Positions 1-8,344 of a DNA stretch of 64,000 bases are shown here, piece after piece. The stretch is from Rhodococcus sp. PAMC28707 (GTDB lineage Bacteria > Actinomycetota > Actinomycetes > Mycobacteriales > Mycobacteriaceae). The notes under the pieces were generated by a model. It did not search any database and had not been told where the DNA came from. It was given only the letters and a program-made list of their open reading frames with translations. The position numbers and the translations under genes were made by a program. Position 1 is the stretch's first letter. Every line of letters begins with the position of its first letter. Location: positions 4,181,501 to 4,245,500 of the forward strand of contig NZ_CP039253.1 in assembly GCF_004795915.1 (NCBI RefSeq), given 5' to 3'.

Positions 1-211
1 TTGCTGTATGCCGAAATCTGTTGACAATCAACTTGGGTCGGATAAACGCGACTACCGTGGAAGTCAGCTATCGATCATAGGCGCGGGGGTCACGCGCGCG
101 ATGGGGCAGCACCAGCCGATCGCGACACTGCTTGAGAAACCCGGACTCTATCCATCTTGAACTGGCTGTCATCGTCTGCAATCAATCAATGAGCCGGGCG
201 GCCGTCATGGA
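1..211. other. Left-edge non-coding stretch
   Basis: No convincing gene is visible here. The stretch lies downstream of the leftward toxin gene. A TTGACA hexamer occurs near positions 22-27, but no well-spaced -10 box or gene follows it. Confidence 0.4.
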
Positions 212-451
212 TCATGGCAGGAGGTCGAAGTAGTGAGAACGGGCTTTCATGGCGTGTATGAGCAGTTCGTTTCCGCTGTCGAAACGCAGGACGACCAGTT
301 CGAGTAGGCGGCCGTTTGGGTCGAAACCCAACCGGAATTGGCGGGCGGGGTTGTCGTCGTCCAAATCGGCGACATAGACGTGGTGCTCTGCTGCGTAGAT
401 GCCGGCGTCTTCGCCGATTCCGTGTTTCAGTGCGGATTTGTGTGCTCTCAC
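212..451 (-). CDS. Putative toxin of a type II toxin-antitoxin pair (BrnT-like)
   Basis: A 79-residue basic protein that starts inside the stop of the upstream ribbon-helix-helix gene (4-base ATGA overlap at 448-451), which is the usual antitoxin-toxin arrangement. The middle has the pattern LGFDPNGRLLELVVLRFDSG and the C-terminus has HAMKARSHYFDLL. This resembles BrnT-like and related small RelE/Bro-fold toxins, where a GRLLEVV strand is followed by a basic HAMKAR-type segment. By analogy it would be a ribonuclease or translation toxin neutralised by its partner. The family assignment is from the pattern only. It could also be a small DUF partner protein without toxicity. Confidence 0.6.
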   Translation of the reverse strand: MRAHKSALKHGIGEDAGIYAAEHHVYVADLDDDNPARQFRLGFDPNGRLLELVVLRFDSGNELLIHAMKARSHYFDLLP

Positions 452-708
452 GCGACCTGGGTCCAGGCACGCACTGCTGCTCGTATTGCTTCGGATCGGG
501 AGACATGCTCTTGCTCGGCGCGCACGTTCAACGCTTCGAGCAGGGCGGCGTCCATGCGCACGGGCACTACCGCTCCGGGCCCGGTTCCGAGGGTGGGTCG
601 GCCTCGTTTACGTAACTTCTCGGTGGCGTAGCCTGCCTCGGCTTCGTCTACCCATTCTTCGATCATGCTGTCGGTGACGGGCAGACCGTTGATCGTTTCG
701 TCAGTCAT
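448..708 (-). CDS. Ribbon-helix-helix (CopG-type) antitoxin
   Basis: An 86-residue protein. The C-terminal half (about residues 45-86) reads as a ribbon-helix-helix DNA-binding fold: VPVRMDAALLEALNVRAEQ is the beta strand plus helix 1, and HVSRSEAIRAAVRAWTQ is helix 2. The acidic N-terminus (residues 1-35) is the part expected to bind and neutralise the toxin encoded next. The ATG at 708 lies 6 nt after a TACACT -10 box (720-715 on this strand), so the transcript is probably leaderless. The perfect palindrome CTAATTAG (709-716) abuts the start and is a candidate autoregulatory site. Confidence 0.75.
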   Translation of the reverse strand: MTDETINGLPVTDSMIEEWVDEAEAGYATEKLRKRGRPTLGTGPGAVVPVRMDAALLEALNVRAEQEHVSRSEAIRAAVRAWTQVA

Positions 709-1216
709 CTAATTAGTGTAATACGAAATTCGGCGGCGGAGGGCGCTGATACAGCCAACACCCCGTCTCGCTGTGCGAGCTGGTCAGACAGTCAGTGCAT
801 CTGCCCCCGGCATGCTGCCGGTTCGCCATCAAACGTCAAGGCGGCTTGACGGTGCGGTAACTGTCGTTCACGCAGCGTCCACGTCGACCGAGGCCGTCTG
901 TTGTTCGAATGACTCTAGCCGACCACATACCTACCGTTTGAATTGCGTTTACAGGAGAACTCCGCGTAAGCGATCAGTTCCGTCCATCGTTCCCGTTCGA
1001 GTCGTGCGGCGGGCTGTAGAATGTAGCTGCTCAAAGAACGGTTGCAGCACAAGCGAAATGAACTGAGATCCGTTGTCCGTCTGCGTTACGTTCGTCCTGT
1101 CAAGAGGTAGGGCGAGCGGTTCCATTGGGTCGGGAGTTATGCGCGTCGATGTCGCCGGGGGTGTTGCTGATCCGCGGGGTCGAGGTTCTGTCGGTGGTGC
1201 TGACTAGTTGTCCGCC
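709..1216. other. Long intergenic stretch with transposase remnant
   Basis: About 500 bp separate the toxin-antitoxin pair from the next gene. It holds the promoter side of the antitoxin (709-720), an rve-transposase-like fragment on the minus strand (about 965-1110), and the leaderless promoter of the rightward gene (TAGTTG at 1205-1210). Nothing else is recognisable, and the part from 720 to 960 looks non-coding. Confidence 0.5.
965..1110 (-). pseudogene. Fragment of an rve-type (IS3/IS481-like) transposase
   Basis: Reading this strand from 1110 toward 965 gives LPLDRTNVTQTDNGSQFIS, continuing with LVLQPFFEQLH before the similarity fades and a stop is reached. The TDNGSQF motif is the middle catalytic Asp region of the DDE integrase core found in IS3 and IS481 transposases. 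No N-terminal part, no later catalytic Glu region and no start codon are visible, so this is a decayed remnant. It supports past mobile-element activity beside the toxin-antitoxin pair. The fragment is short, so chance cannot be fully excluded. Confidence 0.42.
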
Positions 1217-1711
1217 ATGGCAAACTCCACCGACAGCGGCACTGGACCAGACGAGACGATGACGGCTATCGCCGTAGCGATGCGGACCGCGGGAGTGGCC
1301 GAGCGGCGCGAAAGGCTGCTCGCGCTGTGGGAGCGCGTCGGTGCCGGCGGAGATCCATTGCATCGATGCACGATCAGCCACTATTTGGCCGACGTGTGCG
1401 ACGATGCGGCGGAGGCGCTGACCTGGGATATCCGTGCGTTGGACGCTGCGGACACGTTGACCGACGACCGCGTCAAGGCACACCATGCGTCGTTGAACGT
1501 CGCCGGGTTCTATCCCTCTCTGCACCTCAGTTTGGCCGACAAGTATCGCCGGCTCAGTTCGTTGGCCGCTGCTGCGCGGCACTTGGACGAAGCGAATCGT
1601 CGGCTGCGAGCGCTTTCCGACGACGGCTACGGGCGGATCGTCAGGGATGGTATCGACCATGTCACTGTTGCCTTGGCCGCTGGCTCGACTGAACGGTTAC
1701 CAAGTCACTGA
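1217..1711 (+). CDS. Conserved-looking helical protein of unknown function
   Basis: A 164-residue protein from the ATG at 1217, which follows a TAGTTG -10 box by 6 nt (leaderless pattern). A TTG at 1208 could add three residues. It is almost entirely helical and Ala/Arg/Leu rich. Two pairs of helices, about residues 25-75 and 100-150, have TPR-like spacing (LADVCDDAAEALTWDIRAL and SSLAAAARHLDEANRRLRAL). Tetratricopeptide-type protein-protein interaction is therefore possible. No catalytic motif, signal peptide or membrane segment is seen. It stands alone, 51 bp before the end of the convergent cinA gene. Confidence 0.6.
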   Translation: MANSTDSGTGPDETMTAIAVAMRTAGVAERRERLLALWERVGAGGDPLHRCTISHYLADVCDDAAEALTWDIRALDAADTLTDDRVKAHHASLNVAGFYPSLHLSLADKYRRLSSLAAAARHLDEANRRLRALSDDGYGRIVRDGIDHVTVALAAGSTERLPSH

Positions 1712-1762
1712 ATGTGTTGAGCATCAAAGTGATCGCACAGGGTGTCGCCGAAGCTTCGGCGG

Positions 1763-3049
1763 TCAATTCACAGGCGCCAACGCGTCGGCGAGCATGTGAA
1801 TCGCCGCGGTGGTGGAAAGCGCACGCACGCTTGCGCGGTCGCCGGGGAGCCGGAGTGTGCGGGTCATGGTGGGCCGGTCGGCAGAGGCGATTGCGAAGCA
1901 GACAGTGCCGACCGGTTTGAGGTCTGTGCCGCCCCCCGGTCCCGCGACGCCACTGGTCGATACCGCGATATCGACGTCGAGTCTGCCCCGTGCGCCCTCC
2001 GCCATCTGGGCGGCCACTTCTTCACTGACAGCACCGTGTTCTTCGATCAGCTCAGCAGGGACGTCGAGGAGGCCGGTTTTGGCTTCGTTGGCGTAGGACA
2101 CGACCGCGCCGATGACGTACGCCGACGATCCCGCGCGATCGGTGAGGCGTGCGGCGATCATGCCACCGGTGCACGATTCTGCGGTGGCAATCCGATGGCC
2201 TGCCAACCGGTTCGCCACGATGTCGTCGATGGTGGATCCGTCGATCGAAAAGACCTGTGCGCCATGATTTTTGTCGATGAGAGCAGCAAGATCCGCGTAT
2301 GCGGTTGCGGCGGGCTCTGCGTAGCGGGTCACCATCTCGAGCTCGCCGAGCTGCAGGCAGGTGGTGATTTCGAGATCACCGAATCCCGTGACCTGGCGCT
2401 CCGCCGTCCGTAGCGTTGCGGCCAGGTCGGCTTCGGACAGCCCGTACGCACGTATGGTGTTCTGACGGATTTGAGTGCTTCGGGCCAGGACCTCGGCGAC
2501 CGGCGCGGTATCGAGTGCCTCTGGCCACATCGCCTGCAGTTCGCGAGGCGGACCGGGCAATATCAGGACAGCGGGCAGTGCCCCGGAGTCTCCGGCAGGT
2601 ATCGCGACACCGGGGGCGGTTCCGGTCGGTGGAATGGAATACGCACCGTGCGGAACCATTGCCTGCTTGCGAATACCTGCCAGCAGCGGCTCTGAGTCGG
2701 TGGCAGAACTCAGCCGGCTTCGCCATCGCTGCACGATTGCGTGGATGCGTTGCTCGAGTTGGTCGTCGAGGTGCAATTCGCGGTCGTACAGAGCGGCAAC
2801 GGTCTCCACGGTGAGATCGTCAGCGGTCGGGCCTAAGCCTCCGGTGGTGACGATCAAGTCGACGCGCTGATCCGCGAGAAACTGCAGTTGCGCCGTCAGG
2901 TCCTCGGGGCGGTCACCGCAGATCGTGATGTGTGCAACGTCCACTCCCATCTCCAAGAGTTGCTGAGCTACCCACGGGCCGTTCCTGTCGGTGACCCGTC
3001 CGGCCAGAACTTCGTTTCCCGTAACCACTACACCCGCGCGCACCGTCAT
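1763..3049 (-). CDS. cinA: CinA-family protein (MoaB-like domain plus PncC-type NMN amidase domain)
   Basis: A 428-residue protein. An in-frame extension upstream of 3049 lacks family similarity, and the ATG at 3049 begins [15 protein letters not shown], the normal CinA start. Residues 1-170 are the MoaB/MogA-like domain, with [14 protein letters not shown] and [13 protein letters not shown]. Residues 265-428 are the C-terminal PncC domain, with [15 protein letters not shown] and the [11 protein letters not shown] segment. CinA proteins deamidate nicotinamide mononucleotide and hydrolyse ADP-ribose in NAD recycling; the competence role is historical. It faces the same way as the ABC operon upstream but is 94 bp away. 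Confidence 0.9.
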   Translation of the reverse strand: MTVRAGVVVTGNEVLAGRVTDRNGPWVAQQLLEMGVDVAHITICGDRPEDLTAQLQFLADQRVDLIVTTGGLGPTADDLTVETVAALYDRELHLDDQLEQRIHAIVQRWRSRLSSATDSEPLLAGIRKQAMVPHGAYSIPPTGTAPGVAIPAGDSGALPAVLILPGPPRELQAMWPEALDTAPVAEVLARSTQIRQNTIRAYGLSEADLAATLRTAERQVTGFGDLEITTCLQLGELEMVTRYAEPAATAYADLAALIDKNHGAQVFSIDGSTIDDIVANRLAGHRIATAESCTGGMIAARLTDRAGSSAYVIGAVVSYANEAKTGLLDVPAELIEEHGAVSEEVAAQMAEGARGRLDVDIAVSTSGVAGPGGGTDLKPVGTVCFAIASADRPTMTRTLRLPGDRASVRALSTTAAIHMLADALAPVN

Positions 3050-3143
3050 TCCTCGACCATACTGGCGACCGTCATATCTACGCGGATAGCCGCCTCCGGT
3101 GTAACGACGACCGATGTCCTCAGTAGGACCGGTCGCCTCGAGT

Positions 3144-4205
3144 TCAGCTGAGACGGCGGACCTGTAACAGTCCGATAGCACCTATGGCGACGCTGAAGGT
3201 AAGCATCAGCCCAGTTTCAATGGCTTGGAACCGCCAGAAGTCGTCCTCGGTGTAGTAGCGAATGTCGAAGCCATCGACGCCTTGGTCCTTTAGACACGCA
3301 TCGAATCGATCGGCACGGTTCGTTCTGTCGAGTCGCGCCCGCTCGGCGCGCTGTTCGTCCGACTCATCGGCACGCTTTTCTCCGGATCCATCCTGGTACT
3401 GCGGCCGACAGCGTGTGGTTTCGGGCCTTACAGTTGCACCACTCGCATCGACGTAGCCGGCGTCGATGACCCAGGTTCCGTCCGTGGTGTAGTACGGGTT
3501 CGGAGGGTATTCGGATTCGCGGTACAGACCGTCTATCGCCTCGCTTCGGACCGTGGGTGTTCCGTAGTGCTCACGTGCGATCCACGTGAAAGCGACAGGG
3601 ACGAAAAGGAATACGAACAGCGTGGCGAGCATGGCCATGATCCCGCTACGGAACACGAGTGCCAGAGTGCTACCGATGAGCAATACGACGAGTGTGTACG
3701 CGCCGAGAACGACACCGGCGGTTTCGAAGTGCGGAAAATCGAACAACGAGAACTTGACGGACGGCTTGCCACTCGTGCTCATTGAATCTCGTGATGGACC
3801 CGCGGCCCAGTGCAATGCCAACCCGAGACACAACATTGCACCCGAGATCGGCAAGAAGACCACAACAATGCGTGCGAAGTACCACTGAACCCTGCTTGTC
3901 GATTGCGTCAGCGACAATACGTGCATTTGGGAATCCACTTCGCGGGCGAACGTGGGGACACCGACGAACATGCCGAACAGTAACGGCAGCAGCAACGCGA
4001 ACAGCGTCGACAACGTCAACGCTGTTTCTGGCCTGCACGGCCCTACATCGTTCCAGCGCGAACAAATGCCCCCGAAGGACCATGTCCAATTCGGATAGTT
4101 CGGAATGTATATCCCCGCCGTCATCGCTGCCACGATCAGGTTCACGATGAATGTCAGCGAGACCAGCAGAGGCGCCCGGTTCAAACGCCATGCCGACCAG
4201 ATCAC
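3144..4205 (-). CDS. ABC transporter permease subunit (second)
   Basis: A 353-residue membrane protein. Its GTG start at 4205 overlaps the stop of the preceding permease (GTGA, 4205-4202), so translation is coupled. It begins [21 protein letters not shown] and parallels its neighbour in layout: an N-terminal helix, three or four helices between residues 60 and 210, a long extracytoplasmic loop (about 225-320) and a final helix near the C-terminus. A shared AREHYGTP motif marks the two permeases as paralogues. With the ATPase it forms an exporter-like ABC system regulated by the GntR protein. The substrate is unknown. Confidence 0.8.
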   Translation of the reverse strand: MIWSAWRLNRAPLLVSLTFIVNLIVAAMTAGIYIPNYPNWTWSFGGICSRWNDVGPCRPETALTLSTLFALLLPLLFGMFVGVPTFAREVDSQMHVLSLTQSTSRVQWYFARIVVVFLPISGAMLCLGLALHWAAGPSRDSMSTSGKPSVKFSLFDFPHFETAGVVLGAYTLVVLLIGSTLALVFRSGIMAMLATLFVFLFVPVAFTWIAREHYGTPTVRSEAIDGLYRESEYPPNPYYTTDGTWVIDAGYVDASGATVRPETTRCRPQYQDGSGEKRADESDEQRAERARLDRTNRADRFDACLKDQGVDGFDIRYYTEDDFWRFQAIETGLMLTFSVAIGAIGLLQVRRLS

Positions 4206-5254
4206 GGTCGCAACCGTCGAACCGCCAGCGTCGAACCTCCGGCAAGGAGGGCCGAAAGAAGAAGACACAGGGCAGTTTCGGTGAACTGGAAGCGCCACAA
4301 CATCCGGTCCTCGAACAGCAAGTGCTCGTAGTGGTCGGCGCCCAGCTCGGTCAGACATGCGACGCGCGCCTCTGAACGGGCGGTCAAGAACGCGTCCACT
4401 CGGTCGTTGTAGTCCGCGGTGGTCTCGTCCTCGCGCGGATCAGGCCAGATGTCGTCCTCGCTCGAACACGCGTCGTACGGCAGATCGATGCGCCTCCCTG
4501 CGACGTCGGCGTAATAGGAGTCGACCATCCAGCTCGCACGCTGCACATCGGATGGGGCCACCTCGTACGCGACGCTTCGACCGGATTCGCTCATCTCGAG
4601 GGTGAGGCGGTCCACCTCGGGCGTCGCGTAGTGCTCTCGAACCAGACTCGGAAAAGCAATGATGACAGCGACGGTCGCAACCATAGTGACAACCATTGCA
4701 CCGATAGTGTTGCGTAGCAAAAGCGCTGCCGTGCTACCGATGACCAATCCGAGTGCGGTGTAACCGGCGGGAACGACGCCTATGGTACCGAAGGTAGGGA
4801 ATTCCAGGCGCGAATAGAACGCGTCGACGAAGCTGGACCCGAATGGACTTGTCCCGAACCGGGACCACAGCACCACATAACCCAGAACCACCATCGCCAA
4901 GACGATCGGCGTGAATACGACAAGCACGCGCGTCCAATACCACCGCATGCGCCCGACTGCCTGGGTCAAACCCAGTACGTGAGTTCGGCGTTCGATGTCG
5001 CGTGAGAAAGCCGTCACGCCCACGAACACACCGAGGACGACGGGCAGGGCAATGGTTGCCAAGCTTGCAAGAGTAAGCGAGGACTCCGTCAGGCACGTCG
5101 TGGTCGACAGACCGAAGCATCGGAACAACACATAATTCGACCCGAGGCGGTCCGCAAGGAAAGTTACTGCCGCGATGGCAGTCGCCAGCAACAGCGGTGC
5201 CAAGACTCCGAGCAGGATAGTCCCGCGGAACTGCCTCCACGTCACCCAGATCAC
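4202..5254 (-). CDS. ABC transporter permease subunit (first)
   Basis: A 350-residue membrane protein starting at GTG 5254, which overlaps the ATPase stop by GTGA (5254-5251). The start sequence VIWVTWRQFRGTILLGVL matches the paralogue downstream. Six hydrophobic segments are visible, with a large outside loop (residues about 220-310) before the last helix. The pattern of helices 2-5, including the VVLGVFVGVTAFSRDIERRTHVLGLTQ region, is that of ABC-2 type permeases found beside GntR regulators. Tail and loop are charged with no lipobox. It probably pairs with the second permease as a heterodimer. Confidence 0.82.
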   Translation of the reverse strand: MIWVTWRQFRGTILLGVLAPLLLATAIAAVTFLADRLGSNYVLFRCFGLSTTTCLTESSLTLASLATIALPVVLGVFVGVTAFSRDIERRTHVLGLTQAVGRMRWYWTRVLVVFTPIVLAMVVLGYVVLWSRFGTSPFGSSFVDAFYSRLEFPTFGTIGVVPAGYTALGLVIGSTAALLLRNTIGAMVVTMVATVAVIIAFPSLVREHYATPEVDRLTLEMSESGRSVAYEVAPSDVQRASWMVDSYYADVAGRRIDLPYDACSSEDDIWPDPREDETTADYNDRVDAFLTARSEARVACLTELGADHYEHLLFEDRMLWRFQFTETALCLLLSALLAGGSTLAVRRLRP

Positions 5255-6108
5255 GACGCAGTCCTGACTGTGAGGTGTGCAAGCACGACGTCGTCGAGTG
5301 AGGCGTCGTCGACCTGCCACCCAGGTGCCGCGGAGGGCCGAGGGCCTCGCACTACGAACGCAGTGCCGTCGGAACCTTTGACCTCGGCAATTACCGAGCC
5401 GAGATTCGCGACGGCTGCAGGATCACCTGACCCGACCAGCACGTAATGGTCGTCGGTGACATCGTCGATTGCTCCGGCAAGTCGAATTCGGTTGTCGCGC
5501 AGCAGTAATAGTTGGTCTGCGACGTCGACGAGTTCGGAGAGAACATGCGAGGACAGGATGATGGTGGTGCCGTGCTCGGCGGCGTCACGCATCAAGGTCC
5601 GCGCGACGTCGCGTCGGGCAACGGGGTCGAGGTCTGCGAGGGGTTCGTCGAGCAGAAGCACTTCTGGTCGACGTCCGAGAGCGAGCGCGAGTGCGACGCG
5701 CGTTCGATGTCCTGGCGATAGAGATTTAACCTGCGCAGACAGCGGGACTTCAGCTGCCTCGACCAGTTCGGAGGCGTAGTCCTGGTCCCAGGAAGGATTG
5801 GTACTTCGTCCGAAGCGGAGAATTTCTTTGACCGTGAACCGCGGATACAGTGGCTTGTGTTGAGCGAGGTAGGACAATCCGGGAGTGATCCCGCGTTGCC
5901 CGACGCTCTGACCCAGCACGGTGACGTCTCCTCGGTCAGGGGCGAGCAGCCCGACTGCGAGCGACATGGTCGTCGACTTACCGGCTCCGTTCGGCCCCAC
6001 AAGTGCTGTGACGGTGCCACGTTCGACCGAGAACGTGCAGTCGTTCAGGACAGTTGTGCGGCGAAACGATTTGTCGACGCCCGCCATGGACAGAACCGTG
6101 TCGGTCAT
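5251..6108 (-). CDS. ABC transporter ATP-binding protein
   Basis: A 285-residue ATPase. Walker A is GPNGAGKS (residues about 38-45). The signature motif is the variant LSPGHRTRV instead of LSGGQ (about residue 131). Walker B is VLLLDEPLADLDP and the switch His is in SSHVLSEL. The first 215 residues are the nucleotide-binding domain and the last 70 are a small C-terminal extension. The ATG at 6108 overlaps the GntR stop by one base (TAATG) and the gene overlaps the first permease by 4 bases. The four genes are therefore one translationally coupled operon. Confidence 0.93.
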   Translation of the reverse strand: MTDTVLSMAGVDKSFRRTTVLNDCTFSVERGTVTALVGPNGAGKSTTMSLAVGLLAPDRGDVTVLGQSVGQRGITPGLSYLAQHKPLYPRFTVKEILRFGRSTNPSWDQDYASELVEAAEVPLSAQVKSLSPGHRTRVALALALGRRPEVLLLDEPLADLDPVARRDVARTLMRDAAEHGTTIILSSHVLSELVDVADQLLLLRDNRIRLAGAIDDVTDDHYVLVGSGDPAAVANLGSVIAEVKGSDGTAFVVRGPRPSAAPGWQVDDASLDDVVLAHLTVRTAS

Positions 6109-6503
6109 TACTGCTCTCCTTCATTTTGGTAGCGGGAGTCGAGCGCAGAGGCAACCAGAGCTTCGAAGTCGGCTCTGTCCAAGCCAGCCGAGATGCCACG
6201 GTCCAACCATCGGTTCAGCTCTCGTTGCAGAGCGGTCTTCTCGGCCATGCCAGGTTTTGCGAGAGTGGCAACGACGAAGGTCCCGACCCCGGGGTGCGGC
6301 TCGACCAACCCCTCGCGTTCGAGCTCCCGGTAAGCCTTCAGAACGGTATTGGGATTGATCGTGAGTGCGCCGACTACGTCCTTTGCGGTGGGGAGTTGAT
6401 CTCCGACGGCCAGCTCGCCACGGCGAAGTGCTTGTTTGGTCTGCAGGACGAGTTGCACATACGTGGGGATACCGGAACGCCGGTCGATCCGGTAGACGAT
6501 CAT
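6108..6503 (-). CDS. GntR-family regulator, YtrA subfamily
   Basis: A 131-residue regulator from ATG 6503 (MIVYRIDRRSGIPTYVQL, the usual YtrA opening). A GTG at 6512 would add three residues. The winged helix covers residues 10-75, with the recognition helix in INPNTVLKAYRELEREGLVEP. The short C-terminal helical tail replaces the large ligand domain of other GntR groups. YtrA proteins repress ABC transporter operons and respond to envelope-active compounds. It is the first gene of the ABC operon, and a perfect inverted repeat lies directly upstream, so autorepression is likely. Confidence 0.88.
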   Translation of the reverse strand: MIVYRIDRRSGIPTYVQLVLQTKQALRRGELAVGDQLPTAKDVVGALTINPNTVLKAYRELEREGLVEPHPGVGTFVVATLAKPGMAEKTALQRELNRWLDRGISAGLDRADFEALVASALDSRYQNEGEQ

Positions 6504-6512
6504 GAGCCTCAC

Positions 6513-6536
6513 ATTCCACTAATCTGTTAGTGGAAT
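6513..6536. promoter_or_regulatory. Perfect palindrome, probable GntR/YtrA operator
   Basis: ATTCCACTAA (6513-6522), TCTG, then TTAGTGGAAT (6527-6536): 10-bp perfect arms with a 4-bp spacer. It sits 10 bp upstream of the GntR ATG, where the regulator would block its own operon. Confidence 0.75.
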
Positions 6537-6621
6537 AAGGATGGCACACGCTGTCGAACCGGAATATGTACTTCGGCAACGAGTACCTGCATCTCGAAAC
6601 GGCCCACGCGGCGCGTGCGCT

Positions 6622-6647
6622 ACTATCTGCGTATGAATGCAGATAGT
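6622..6647. promoter_or_regulatory. Dyad operator overlapping the kmtR start codon
   Basis: ACTATCTGC (6622-6630), 8 bp, then GCAGATAGT (6639-6647): 9-bp perfect arms. The ATG of the ArsR/SmtB gene (6633) lies inside the dyad, and TACTAT (6621-6626), 6 nt before the ATG, is a good -10 box. Binding would cover both promoter and transcription start, the usual layout for SmtB/KmtR-type metal-sensing repressors. Confidence 0.75.
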
Positions 6648-7091
6648 TCAGGATGTAGACGCCGCTTACTCGATGACGAGGTCGGACTTGTTGTCGAGGT
6701 GTTCCGCATGCTGGCCGACGCGACACGGGTCCAGATCTTGTGGGCGCTGGTCGATCGAGAGTTGTCGGTCAACGACCTTGCCGATCGCGTCGGAAAACCG
6801 GCCCCTTCCGTGTCGCAGCATCTGTCGAAACTACGGATGGCGCGTCTGGTCCGCACACGGCGCGAGGGCACGCAGGTGATCTATCGCCTCGAGAACGAGC
6901 ATGTCCAGCAGCTGGTCACCGATGCTGTGTTCAATGCCGAACATGCCGGCCCCGGCATCCCCGGACACCACCGCGCAACGGCAGGCTTGCGCGAGCTGCA
7001 CCCACACAATGCGGTCGGACCAGCCGCCAGTTCAGCATCTTCGCTCAATCATGGGGTCGTCGAACGTCATTCAGTGGAGGAGGGGCGATGA
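6633..7091 (+). CDS. kmtR: KmtR-like ArsR/SmtB nickel-cobalt sensing repressor
   Basis: A 152-residue winged-helix regulator. FRMLADATRVQILWAL and GKPAPSVSQHLSKLRMARLVRTRREG form the DNA-binding core. The C-terminal segment LENEHVQQLVTDAVFNAEHAGPGIPGHHRA matches M. tuberculosis KmtR as I recall it. It keeps the five proposed ligands of that protein, here His90, Glu103, His104, His112 and His113. KmtR releases DNA when Ni(II) or Co(II) binds. The start at 6633 sits in its own operator. The stop overlaps the CDF exporter start by ATGA (7088-7091), so sensor and exporter are one unit. Confidence 0.88.
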   Translation: MNADSSGCRRRLLDDEVGLVVEVFRMLADATRVQILWALVDRELSVNDLADRVGKPAPSVSQHLSKLRMARLVRTRREGTQVIYRLENEHVQQLVTDAVFNAEHAGPGIPGHHRATAGLRELHPHNAVGPAASSASSLNHGVVERHSVEEGR

Positions 7092-8158
7092 CACATACTC
7101 CCAGGGGCGACGAAGTCCAGATGAACGGCGAGGAGCCCAGCCACGGGCACGGGCATGGGCATGGGCATTGGCATGGGCACGGTCATGCCCGTGCGGGGAA
7201 GGTTCATTCGGTAATGCTTGAGATCTTCGCACCACACAGCCACGATGCCGCCGACAGTATCGACGACGTCCTCGAATCCAGCCGAATCGGTATCCGTGCC
7301 GTCAAAATCAGTTTGATTGCGCTGGGAGTGACCGCTATTGCGCAGGTCATCATCGTCGCGGTATCTGGATCGGTAGCATTGCTCGCCGATACCATCCACA
7401 ACTTTTCCGACGCGTTGACGGCGATCCCGCTGTGGATTGCCTTCGCCCTGGGACGCAGAGCGGCGACGCGGCGCTATACCTATGGTTACGGACGCGCCGA
7501 AGACCTCGCCGGCTTGTTCGTTGTCGCGATGATTGCGTTGTCCGCTCTGATCGCCGGCATCGAAGCCGTGCGTCGCCTGATCGATCCGGTCCCCATCGAA
7601 CACCTCGGCTGGGTGGCCACTGCCGGTATCGTCGGGTTCGTCGGCAACGAACTCGTCGCGCTCTACCGAATCCGGGTCGGTCGCCAAATCGGCTCTGCCG
7701 CACTGGTTGCCGATGGGTTGCACGCTCGTACTGATGGTTTTACCTCGCTGGCAGTGGTGATCGGTGCCGGCGGTGTGGCGCTGGGATTTCCCCTGGCCGA
7801 CCCGATCGTGGGTCTGGTCATTACCGCCGCAATTCTCGCTGTACTGCGCTCGGCAGCGCGCGATGTTTTTCGGCGGCTCATGGATGGTGTCGAGCCGGAC
7901 TTCGTCGAGGCAGCTGAGACAGCGTTGACGCAGGAGAGCGGTGTCCTTGCTGTGCGCAGCGTCAAGATGCGGTGGATAGGGCATCGATTGCACGCTGACG
8001 CCGAACTCGATATCGACCCTTCCACCAGTCTCGTCGACGCGCATCGGCTAGCCCACCGCGCAGAGCACACCCTGACCCACACCGTTCCGAAGCTCACGAC
8101 TGCTCTCATTCATGCGTACCCCGCCCACGAGTCCGAGACGCCTGGCAGACACCTGTGA
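7088..8158 (+). CDS. CDF-family divalent metal exporter with His-rich N-terminus
   Basis: A 356-residue cation diffusion facilitator. Residues 17-35 are a His-Gly metal-binding tail (HGHGHGHGHWHGHGHA). Six membrane helices follow between about residues 75 and 260. The metal sites are in helix II (DTIHNFSDAL) and helix V (LHARTDGFTSL). The cytoplasmic C-terminal domain (about 265-350) contains H-rich turns. In M. tuberculosis KmtR controls a CDF exporter (Rv2025c); here the two genes overlap, which supports nickel or cobalt export. Zinc is the main alternative. Confidence 0.9.
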   Translation: MTHTPRGDEVQMNGEEPSHGHGHGHGHWHGHGHARAGKVHSVMLEIFAPHSHDAADSIDDVLESSRIGIRAVKISLIALGVTAIAQVIIVAVSGSVALLADTIHNFSDALTAIPLWIAFALGRRAATRRYTYGYGRAEDLAGLFVVAMIALSALIAGIEAVRRLIDPVPIEHLGWVATAGIVGFVGNELVALYRIRVGRQIGSAALVADGLHARTDGFTSLAVVIGAGGVALGFPLADPIVGLVITAAILAVLRSAARDVFRRLMDGVEPDFVEAAETALTQESGVLAVRSVKMRWIGHRLHADAELDIDPSTSLVDAHRLAHRAEHTLTHTVPKLTTALIHAYPAHESETPGRHL

Positions 8159-8344
8159 GAAGCATGTAGCTCCGTTCCCGCAGAGCAGGCAAGTCGCGAT
8201 TCTTGCTGCCGGAGTGGAGAGTCGATCGTCGGTGGACTGCCGCCTCCAGGTCGCAGTATGCGTACCGTGCTCGCTGGCTCCGTTCAGTTTCGCGCGGTGC
8301 TCCGCGGAGTTCCGTTGCTAGTGTTTGGGATCGGATATGGATAC

